From Pseudobdellovibrionaceae bacterium (GTDB taxonomy: Bacteria; Bdellovibrionota; Bdellovibrionia; Bdellovibrionales; Bdellovibrionaceae), in the NCBI GenBank assembly GCA_021731025.1, contig JAKFYD010000012.1:1-47367 (forward strand): 47,367 nucleotides of DNA, given 5' to 3'. Position numbers and translations under genes: made by a program. Shown here piece after piece: positions 40,754-47,367 of this stretch. The first letter of the stretch is position 1, and each line of letters begins with the position of its first letter. Under the pieces are notes generated by a model. It saw only the letters and a list, made by a program, of their open reading frames with translations, was not told the DNA's origin and searched no databases.

Positions 40754-41145
40754 AAAGAACAATCCACTTCCCAGATTTAGGAATGCTTATCTTTCGTCTT
40801 GTGATTGGACTGACGATGGCCTTAAGCCATGGTTTGGGAAAGCTGCCCCCACCCCAACAACTGATTGATGGAGTAGGCGCTATGGGCTTTCCATTGCCCG
40901 TAGTTTTCGCCTGGTGTGCTGCTTTGAGTGAATTCCTTGGAGGTCTTCTGATTGCCGCGGGTTTATTTGCGCGACCGGCTTCTTTCTTTCTTGGTTTCAC
41001 CATGGCCATTGCTTTTTTCGTGGTTCATGCCGCTGATCCTTTTGCGAAAAAAGAATTAGCTCTGTTCTACTTAGCAGCATGCGTACTCATTTTCTTTAGT
41101 GGGGCAGGAAATTTTTCTTTAGATCGAATTTTTAGAAGAAAATAA
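40750..41145 (+). CDS. DoxX-family membrane protein
   Basis: A 131-residue protein with four membrane helices of the DoxX/YphA type. LGMLIFRLVIGLTMALSHG, then LGKLPPPQQLIDGVGAMGFP, FAWCAALSEFLGGLLIAAG and FAKKELALFYLAACVLIFF are characteristic. DoxX-like proteins are linked to thiosulfate oxidation or redox stress, with no proven activity for this subgroup. The ATG at 40750 lies within the MFS stop (ATGA) and after AAAGGAGG, so the two are translated together. Confidence 0.9.
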   Translation: MKRTIHFPDLGMLIFRLVIGLTMALSHGLGKLPPPQQLIDGVGAMGFPLPVVFAWCAALSEFLGGLLIAAGLFARPASFFLGFTMAIAFFVVHAADPFAKKELALFYLAACVLIFFSGAGNFSLDRIFRRK

Positions 41146-41150
41146 GTGAA

Positions 41151-41534
41151 CTAATTGCTTTTGGAATTTAAATGTTGGGAAAGGGTGGTGATAAGATCAT
41201 CCTTATCAAAAGGCTTTTCGAAAATTTTTACAATGCCGAGATTTTTAACCATTTGGGGAGCGAGCTGATTAAAGCCAGTACAAATGAAAATGGCGGGATG
41301 GGGAGTGGGTAAGGCTTTAATATTACCGACTAAAGAAATCCCATCTCCTCCGTGCATATTCATATCTGTCATTACGGCATCAATTTTATTCTTTTGAAGA
41401 ACTGAAATAGCTTCAAGGCCATTTGTAGCTTGGATCACTTCTGCTTCGGCAGAAGTAAAAATATCGCAGAGAATATCTCGAAGCATTTCATCGTCTTCGA
41501 CAATCAGTATTTTTTTTCCTTTTAAAGAGTGCAT
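41151..41534 (-). CDS. Stand-alone response regulator receiver
   Basis: A 127-residue single receiver domain. The acidic pocket EDD is in ILIVEDDEMLRDILC, the phospho-acceptor is Asp57 in DAVMTDMNMHGGDG, the switch Thr is in IFICTGFNQ and the Lys is in KIFEKPFDKDDL. There is no output domain, so it should act by protein contact or as a phosphate shuttle. It overlaps the 3' end of the CHASE-kinase gene by 13 bases and is very probably that kinase's partner. Confidence 0.93.
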   Translation of the reverse strand: MHSLKGKKILIVEDDEMLRDILCDIFTSAEAEVIQATNGLEAISVLQKNKIDAVMTDMNMHGGDGISLVGNIKALPTPHPAIFICTGFNQLAPQMVKNLGIVKIFEKPFDKDDLITTLSQHLNSKSN

Positions 41535-43690
41535 TCCTTTAACTCGTAGGTAGAAGGTTGAGCCGCAGGCAATGACAAAACGAAACGCGTGTGCGGACTT
41601 GATTGATCATACTCTAAAGTTCCGTCATGGGACTCAACAATTCCTTTTGATATACTTAATCCCAGACCGGTCCCTTTACCAACTTCCTTGGTGGTGAAGA
41701 AGGGAATCATAATTTTCTCAATTATAGACTGGGGTATTCCTGGACCACTGTCAGTGACTGAAATTAAGACACGATCATTTTCATGATAACATTTCACGTC
41801 GATCCATTTTTCAGGAAGATCGGATATGGCATCCATCGAATTATTAATTAGGTTCATTAAGACTTGTCCAATTTCTGTAGATCTTGCCATGATGTGAGCT
41901 TGGTCATCTATGCTTAATCTCAAATCAACTTGGTCTTGAGTGAGCTTTTCATTGCAAAGATCCAAGGTGGAATCGATAACGGATTTGACGCTAATTAAAA
42001 CTTTTGCATCATGTTCCGAGTTTCGAGAAAAGGAACGTAAACTTTTTACGATTTTCGCAATACGATTAACTGTAATTTCAATCTTTCCAAGGCGGTTCAA
42101 GTTATCTTCGCGAGTATCTTTAGATAAATTTATTTTCTCGCGAAGAACGCTGGCATGTGAATTAATAATAGCCAGTGGGGTATTGATTTCATGAGCAATT
42201 CGTCCTGCCATTTCTCCTAAAAGAGACATCTTGGCCGAAGAGTGCATTTTTGCTCTTTGGTACTCGATGGTTGAAAGTAACTTTTTCTGCTCTGTTAAAT
42301 CTTCAGCAATTCCCAAATAGCCAATCAACTGATTTTGAGCATTGTGAATCGCCGTCGTACACAGACGAACATTGATGCGTTCCTGATTTTTTTTATAAAA
42401 AGTCCATTCGTTGGTATCTGAACCATCCCGTAAAACTTTCGCCGTAAAGGTATCACGGCCAGGCTCGACTTTTTTATTCAATTCTTTGCTTAGGGATTGA
42501 GCTCTTAAGGCCACTTCCTCTGGATCGTAAAAGATAATTGATGTTTGTTTTCCAATGAGCTCGTCAGCTTTGTAACCCAGCATTTTTTCAGCGGCCGGAT
42601 TGAACATGATAATTTTGCCATCAGGTCGAGTAGCAAACACGGCGTGAGCGGCACTGTTAATCACCGAATTAAGCCACTTAGTTTTTTCAACTAAAGAACG
42701 ATCTTTTCCTTTGAAATTAAGAAAAAGTAAATAGCCACTGCCAACAATAACCATAATGCCTAAAATATAAATCGTAAAAATTTTGGCTAAAGATGAAACT
42801 ATATTGCGAGAAGTTTCAGTAACGTGAACTTTCCAAGAACGTCCACCGACCTGCAACTCATTGGTGTGAACGTAAGCTACAGAATTCGAAGTTTTAATTT
42901 TCAGGTTCGAGAAACTTATGACAGTGTCATTTTCCGCTTTAACGTTGACGTTAAGACCAAAAGGAATTTTTAGCTTAATCCTTTCAACTAAATTGTTGAT
43001 CATGATTGGTGTATAGACCCAACCAATAAGTGCCTCGAGCCTTGCGGCCTCACTCGTCGGAGTCTTTATCGATTTATAAACGGGTAGGAAAAAAACAAAG
43101 CCGGGATGCTCTTGTCCGTTGTCAAAAATGAGGGTTCTATCACTGATAATAGTTTCTCCGGTTTTTGCTGCGCTCAAAGCTGCTTCTTGAAGCTGGGGCT
43201 CATTCGAAAAATCCGAGCCCAGGAGTCTGAAATTATTTTCAATAGGCTCGATTTGCTCGACGATAAGATGTTGTTCGGCTAATGGATTAGCTTGGACTTT
43301 AAGGCGGGGATTAATCTTTTTTTGTTCTTGAATGTATTTGCCTAAGTCTTTATTTTTCACTGAGCGAACAAAACCAAAGCCTAGGGCCCCGGGAAAGTTA
43401 TTAAAGAGATCGCGAGATTCTGCGTAGGCCCGAAACTTTCTTTGATCAACCCGAAATTGATCTGTAACGAGCACGCCTTTAACTCCTTGCATTCCAAAAA
43501 CGAAAGTTTTGAATTCATCTTCAACAATTTTTTGGACCTTAAGAGTTTCGATTTCTAACTCTTGTTGATTCTGTTTAATGATGTTTAAGGTGAGACTGAT
43601 ACATAGAAAAGTCGCCAGAAGAATTGCAAAAATTGTCGTGGAAATTGGGGTCAATTTTGAGTTTATCGGCGGTTTTGTATTTAGCGGCAT
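41522..43690 (-). CDS. CHASE-domain sensor histidine kinase
   Basis: A 722-residue membrane kinase. Helix 1 is at about 17-37. A periplasmic CHASE domain (about 55-285, [20 protein letters not shown]) and helix 2 at about 303-325 follow. A PAS domain (about 338-465, [20 protein letters not shown]) leads to HisKA with His500 in [18 protein letters not shown] and HATPase_c ([26 protein letters not shown]). CHASE domains bind small ligands such as cytokinin-like molecules; the ligand here is unknown. It is not a hybrid and instead is paired with the downstream receiver protein. Divergent from the multicopper oxidase, with starts about 138 bases apart. Confidence 0.92.
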   Translation of the reverse strand: MPLNTKPPINSKLTPISTTIFAILLATFLCISLTLNIIKQNQQELEIETLKVQKIVEDEFKTFVFGMQGVKGVLVTDQFRVDQRKFRAYAESRDLFNNFPGALGFGFVRSVKNKDLGKYIQEQKKINPRLKVQANPLAEQHLIVEQIEPIENNFRLLGSDFSNEPQLQEAALSAAKTGETIISDRTLIFDNGQEHPGFVFFLPVYKSIKTPTSEAARLEALIGWVYTPIMINNLVERIKLKIPFGLNVNVKAENDTVISFSNLKIKTSNSVAYVHTNELQVGGRSWKVHVTETSRNIVSSLAKIFTIYILGIMVIVGSGYLLFLNFKGKDRSLVEKTKWLNSVINSAAHAVFATRPDGKIIMFNPAAEKMLGYKADELIGKQTSIIFYDPEEVALRAQSLSKELNKKVEPGRDTFTAKVLRDGSDTNEWTFYKKNQERINVRLCTTAIHNAQNQLIGYLGIAEDLTEQKKLLSTIEYQRAKMHSSAKMSLLGEMAGRIAHEINTPLAIINSHASVLREKINLSKDTREDNLNRLGKIEITVNRIAKIVKSLRSFSRNSEHDAKVLISVKSVIDSTLDLCNEKLTQDQVDLRLSIDDQAHIMARSTEIGQVLMNLINNSMDAISDLPEKWIDVKCYHENDRVLISVTDSGPGIPQSIIEKIMIPFFTTKEVGKGTGLGLSISKGIVESHDGTLEYDQSSPHTRFVLSLPAAQPSTYELKECTL

Positions 43691-43828
43691 TGGCTCTCAA
43701 TTCAATTAAATTTTTTGGTGTTTATGTCTTAAATAATCGCGGCATTTATCCAGAGGGTCAAGCTATTGTCATGGACAGGATTTTAGTTTTGGTCCATAAA
43801 AGTCCATATACAAAGATTAGGGGCAATC

Positions 43829-45964
43829 GTGAGCCAGACTAAAATAGCTATTCTTCTTGTGTTCTTCTTAATTCCACTTCAAATTGTCGCAAAAACTGTT
43901 CGCTATGAGCTTCTGATTAAGAATGAAAAAGTAAATCTCAGTGGAAAAACTGACGTGGATTTCGCTTTAACTGTTAATGGGGGTATCCCAGCACCAACAT
44001 TGGAATTTACCGAAGGAGACGAAGCCGAAATTCTGGTTAAGAATGGTTTGCCCGCCGAAGAGGTCTCGATTCATTGGCATGGAATTCTGCTTCCCCCAGA
44101 AGAAGACGGGGTCGCCTATATTAATACTCCCCCCATACTTCCTGGAACCTTCCGAACTTTTAGGTTTAAGATTCGCCAGCATGGGACCTATTGGTACCAC
44201 TCGCACACCATGCTTCAGGAACAAAAAGGGGTGTATGGCGCTTTCATTATTCATCCCAAAGAAAAGAAACTAAAATACGATAAAGATGTCGTTGTCGTTT
44301 TGAGTGATTGGTCTGATGAAAACGCAGACCAAATTCTGAAAAATTTAAAAAAAGATGGGGATTATTATCTTTATAAAAAAAATTCGGTGCGCTCATGGCT
44401 AGGAGCAATCAAGGCGGAACAATTTAAAACTTATCTGCAGGGCGAGTGGGAGAGAATGGGAGGGATGGATCTCTCGGATGTGGGTTATGATGCTTTTCTC
44501 ATTAATGGAAAGAAAGATCTTCAGTTACTTGCGGCTCATCCCGGCGAAAGAATACGCTTGCGAATTATCAACGCTGCTGCTTCAAGTTATTTTTACGTCT
44601 CTTTGGGACAAGAACCCATGAAAGTCATCTCAGCGGATGGAATTGACATTGAACCAGTTTACGCCAAAGAGATTTTAATGGGCATGGCTGAAACTTATGA
44701 CGTGCTCTTTACTGTTCCTAAACATAAAAACTATGAACTCCGTGCCACAGTTCAAGACATTACCGGTTTTGCATCGGGTTGGATTGGCGCAGGAGAAAAA
44801 GTTTTTGCTCCTGCAAAGGCTCCCGTCGATCTGTATGCGCCGATGAATCACGGCAGTCATTCATCGTCGGGACCAGAACATAGTCAGCATGGAGCACATC
44901 AAGATCATTCGACAAAAAAACCTCAAGAGCAAGGTCATGGAAACGGGCATGGCCATCATGCTGCACCTGAACCTAAACAAGAAGTTGTCGAGACATTAAC
45001 CGTCGATGGTTTAAAATCCTTAAAGCCAACAAATAACTTTCCTCCTGGAAAAGTTCACGAAGTGAAATTGGTCTTAGATGGAGATATGGAACGCTATGTC
45101 TGGCATATCAACGGAAAAGCTATCCATGAAGATCGAAATATCATTGTCAACGAAGGGGATACAGTTCGTTTTATTTACATCAACAAAACCATGATGCATC
45201 ACCCGATGCATTTGCACGGACATTTTTTTCGAGTCCTTAATAAAAATAAAGAATTTTCCCCTTTAAAACACACTGTGGATGTTTCGCCCAATGGCGAACG
45301 TGTTACTGAGTTTTATGCCAACGAACCGGGGCAATGGATGCTTCACTGTCATAACCTTTACCACATGAAAACGGGAATGGCTCGAGTCGCAAAATACGCA
45401 AGCTTTGTGCCTTCGCCGGAAATAGCTCATCATGAAAAGCATGATCCTCACAGCCATGATCATTGGTACATCGCAGGACTTTTGAGCGCGAGCACCAACC
45501 AAGCCGAGTTAAAACTATCAGCATCGCAAACTTGGAATGAGATTCAACTCAAAGCCGAATCTTTGAAAGAAGGAAAAGAAAATTTTTCGACAAAAGGTTC
45601 GTGGCATGCGGATGGGGATCTTATTTTTCGCCGATGGGTTGATAGCAATTTAAATTATATGATTGCGGGCAGTCACTTTGACGAGAAATCCTATGGCTTA
45701 TTGGGAGTAGGTTATAAGCTTCCTTTGCTCATCCATGCTCAACTGTTTGTGAACCAACATGGGAAATTCAGATTAGATTTAGAAAAACATTTTCAATGGA
45801 CCACACAAATTTTTTCAGAATTCGAATACATTTGGCGTCCCGAATGGTCCCATGAAGACGGAGAGTTGAAGTTCAATCTCATGTATGGGCCTTCCTGGCA
45901 TTGGGCTGCGGGACTGACTTTGACAAACGAGAGTCTTGGCGTGGGTGGCCGAGTTCGCTTTTAG
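43829..45964 (+). CDS. Multicopper oxidase fused to a CopB-like outer-membrane barrel
   Basis: A 711-residue protein with a signal peptide (about 1-21). Residues about 22-525 are a three-domain CopA/laccase-type multicopper oxidase with all four copper motifs: HWHG at 82-85, YWYHSH at 121-126, HHPMHLHGHF at 457-466 and HCHNLYHMKTGM at 506-517. A His-rich linker (about 340-378, GHGNGHGHH) lies between the copper domains. Residues about 545-711 resemble CopB, a copper-resistance outer-membrane barrel (YGLLGVGYKLPLLIHAQLFV, HFQWTTQIFSEFEY), ending in Phe as barrel proteins do. Normally CopA and CopB are separate. GTG start with AGGGG upstream. No Tat motif is seen, so export is probably by Sec, which is unusual for this class. 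Confidence 0.88.
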   Translation: MSQTKIAILLVFFLIPLQIVAKTVRYELLIKNEKVNLSGKTDVDFALTVNGGIPAPTLEFTEGDEAEILVKNGLPAEEVSIHWHGILLPPEEDGVAYINTPPILPGTFRTFRFKIRQHGTYWYHSHTMLQEQKGVYGAFIIHPKEKKLKYDKDVVVVLSDWSDENADQILKNLKKDGDYYLYKKNSVRSWLGAIKAEQFKTYLQGEWERMGGMDLSDVGYDAFLINGKKDLQLLAAHPGERIRLRIINAAASSYFYVSLGQEPMKVISADGIDIEPVYAKEILMGMAETYDVLFTVPKHKNYELRATVQDITGFASGWIGAGEKVFAPAKAPVDLYAPMNHGSHSSSGPEHSQHGAHQDHSTKKPQEQGHGNGHGHHAAPEPKQEVVETLTVDGLKSLKPTNNFPPGKVHEVKLVLDGDMERYVWHINGKAIHEDRNIIVNEGDTVRFIYINKTMMHHPMHLHGHFFRVLNKNKEFSPLKHTVDVSPNGERVTEFYANEPGQWMLHCHNLYHMKTGMARVAKYASFVPSPEIAHHEKHDPHSHDHWYIAGLLSASTNQAELKLSASQTWNEIQLKAESLKEGKENFSTKGSWHADGDLIFRRWVDSNLNYMIAGSHFDEKSYGLLGVGYKLPLLIHAQLFVNQHGKFRLDLEKHFQWTTQIFSEFEYIWRPEWSHEDGELKFNLMYGPSWHWAAGLTLTNESLGVGGRVRF

Positions 45965-46055
45965 GAACAGAAAGATTAGAATTTTATTTTTCGTCTTCGC
46001 AGTGTATATGTATTCTTATTTAAATGTCTATACCATCAGGCATTAGGAGATTTTC

Positions 46056-46787
46056 ATGGAAGCTTTGTTGAGTGTAAATGCTATCATTCCCTTGCTCACG
46101 CTTTGTGCTTTGGAACTTGTTCTTGGGATCGATAATATTATCTTTATTTCCATCCTTTCCGGAAAACTTCCCAAAGAGCAGCAGCAGAAGGCAAGGACCA
46201 TGGGTTTAAGCTTGGCTGTTGGGACTCGTGTCCTGTTGTTGTTGTCCTTGTCCTGGATCATTGGTTTAACAGCCCCACTGTTCACGGTGATGAATCACGA
46301 AATTTCGGGAAGAGATCTAATTCTTTTAATCGGTGGGCTTTTTTTGATTGCTAAGAGCACCCACGAAATTCATCAGAAATTGGAAGCCGATGAAGAGAAG
46401 GCTTTAGCCAGTGTCCCGACAAAATTCGCATCAGTTATCTTTCAGATATTACTTCTGGACATCGTATTTTCTTTAGATTCGGTCATCACTGCAGTGGGTA
46501 TGGTGAGCGAGATTTCAATCATGGTCGCCGCTGTTTTAATTTCAACTGGAGTCATGATTTTTACGGCAAAATCGATTTCAGATTTTGTCGATCGTCATCC
46601 GACAATTAAAATGCTGGCCCTGAGCTTTCTTCTAATGATCGGTGTCACATTGATTGTGGAAGGATTGGGACAACATATTTCCAAAGGCTATATCTACTTT
46701 GCCATGGGATTTTCTCTCTTCGTCGAGTTCCTAAATATCCGGCTGAGAAAAAAATCAGTTCCAGTGCATTTGAAAAAAACCTGGTAA
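46056..46787 (+). CDS. TerC-family membrane protein
   Basis: A 243-residue inner-membrane protein of the TerC family with seven helices. Family signatures are LELVLGIDNIIFISILSGKL near the start and ILLLDIVFSLDSVITAVGMV in the middle. The acidic pair in each (GIDN, SLDSV) is proposed to bind metal ions, in line with roles in manganese export or tellurite resistance. A TTAGGAG site precedes the ATG. The next gene starts only five bases after its stop. Confidence 0.92.
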   Translation: MEALLSVNAIIPLLTLCALELVLGIDNIIFISILSGKLPKEQQQKARTMGLSLAVGTRVLLLLSLSWIIGLTAPLFTVMNHEISGRDLILLIGGLFLIAKSTHEIHQKLEADEEKALASVPTKFASVIFQILLLDIVFSLDSVITAVGMVSEISIMVAAVLISTGVMIFTAKSISDFVDRHPTIKMLALSFLLMIGVTLIVEGLGQHISKGYIYFAMGFSLFVEFLNIRLRKKSVPVHLKKTW

Positions 46788-46791
46788 TAAG

Positions 46792-47367
46792 ATGATTATG
46801 AAAAATATCGAGTTTATCGAATCTCATAAAAGAATGCCCTTAATGAGTTTACCGGTGCGTTCAACCGTGGTGCAACTCAACGGCGCAAAGATATTAATTT
46901 CACCAGGCTCAATGAATACGGATGAGCAGCTTAAAAGTTTAGGTTCCGTGACAGACATCGTCGCGCCAAGCTTGCTACATACGGCAGGAGTTCCGCGAGC
47001 GAGCCAAGCTTTCCCTCAAGCTCGAATCTGGGGGGTTGAAAAATCTCGCGAACTCAAACCGCAAATTCAGTGGAATGAAATTATCTCCGCAAAGAATTGG
47101 TCTTACCAAAAAGAACTTATTCCCATTTTTCTTAAAGGGATACCGCGACTGAATGAAGTGGTCTTTATCCATCCCGCTTCGAATTCGCTGATCATTTGCG
47201 ATCTGTGTTTTAATATGACTCAGGTGTCGGGACTGGGAGCCTGGATTATTCTTCATCTCTTTGGCACCTACCATCGTTTTGCCATCAGCAAGTTATTCGC
47301 TGGGGCCATCACGGATCGGGCTGAGTTTCAAAAATCGATTCAGCAAATTTTTACTTATGATTTTGAT
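46792..47367 (+). CDS. DUF4336-family protein, cut by the window end
   Basis: An open frame of 192 codons runs to the last base without a stop, so the C-terminus is outside the window. The protein resembles DUF4336 (metallo-beta-lactamase-like fold without the full metal motif): SLPVRSTVVQLNGAKILISP, then SVTDIVAPSLLHTAGVPRAS, FPQARIWGVE, LNEVVFIHPASNSLIICDLC and FNMTQVSG. No signal peptide is seen. Start ATG 46792, with a second ATG at 46798. Only five bases separate it from the TerC stop, so the two are probably one transcript. Function unknown. Confidence 0.8.
   Translation, partial: MIMKNIEFIESHKRMPLMSLPVRSTVVQLNGAKILISPGSMNTDEQLKSLGSVTDIVAPSLLHTAGVPRASQAFPQARIWGVEKSRELKPQIQWNEIISAKNWSYQKELIPIFLKGIPRLNEVVFIHPASNSLIICDLCFNMTQVSGLGAWIILHLFGTYHRFAISKLFAGAITDRAEFQKSIQQIFTYDFD

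Noticed and set aside
43624-43842. 72-codon plus-strand frame between the CHASE kinase and the multicopper oxidase
   Set aside because: It is largely the reverse complement of the kinase start and has no ribosome site; the kinase frame is clearly coding.
1-47367. tRNA, rRNA, insertion sequence, phage or integrase genes
   Set aside because: None was recognised; no transposase motifs, no terminal inverted repeats flanking genes and no cloverleaf-like segments were noticed by eye. A tRNA or Rfam scan would be needed to exclude them fully.

Overview
The window is a dense bacterial chromosomal segment of about 47 kb. Intergenic gaps are short, genes are tightly packed or overlapping, and Shine-Dalgarno sites of the AGGAGG type are common. 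Base composition is AT-leaning. The mix of families suggests a Gram-negative, environmental, oxygen-using bacterium: hybrid histidine kinases with C-terminal receivers, lipoproteins with LAGC or LACS boxes, an OmpA-like lipoprotein, a CopB-like outer-membrane barrel and many small stress proteins. A Bdellovibrio-type member of the Bdellovibrionota is my best guess. No rRNA, tRNA or ribosomal-protein marker is present to prove it. I see no insertion sequence, phage gene or CRISPR array.

Layout. 0-6.6 kb: a broken haem-peroxidase gene, an MBL-fold hydrolase, a DUF2269 membrane protein, a GNAT acetyltransferase coupled to an alkyltransferase-like DNA repair protein, an ArsR repressor with a double AHSA1/SRPBCC protein, and a phosphoesterase/lipid-kinase-like pair. 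6.7-10.1 kb: the PA2779/PA2778 secreted pair, a relic of an alcohol dehydrogenase, an unknown membrane protein coupled to Dps, and small membrane proteins. 10.2-18.8 kb: a histidine kinase that lacks its phospho-acceptor histidine, a secreted putative C-H-D (protein-glutaminase-like) enzyme, a PPOX-fold protein, a methyltransferase, DUF72, a large hybrid kinase coupled to a GyrI-like protein, and a YahK-type alcohol dehydrogenase. 18.8-26.2 kb: a MATE exporter, a CoA-binding protein and two more hybrid kinases flanking a decayed DUF6766 gene and a 44-aa basic protein. 26.3-32.4 kb: FMN reductase/DUF488, an operon of SRPBCC, zinc alcohol dehydrogenase and isochorismatase-like hydrolase, a Cys-rich zinc protein, a Gfo/Idh/MocA oxidoreductase and a PA0069-type radical SAM protein. 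32.5-41.1 kb: disordered small proteins, an envelope operon (hemerythrin, DUF748, OmpA-like), YihY, a small KGG-like stress protein, a BON-domain protein with a long low-complexity arm, DUF4142, SRPBCC, an MFS exporter and DoxX. 41.1-47.4 kb: a CHASE-domain kinase with its own receiver protein, a multicopper oxidase fused to a CopB-like barrel, TerC, and a DUF4336 protein cut by the window end.

How it fits together. Much of the content looks like stress and envelope maintenance: Dps, peroxidase, DNA alkyl-damage sensing, hemerythrin, copper oxidation, BON/DUF4142 proteins and redox enzymes. It is interleaved with five sensor kinases, three of them hybrid kinases of one architecture. No HPt protein is present, so their phosphorelay partners lie elsewhere. 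The points most worth a second look are the CopA-CopB-type fusion, the His-less kinase, two genes without a canonical start codon, three decayed genes, and the Q/S/G/Y-rich BON protein.
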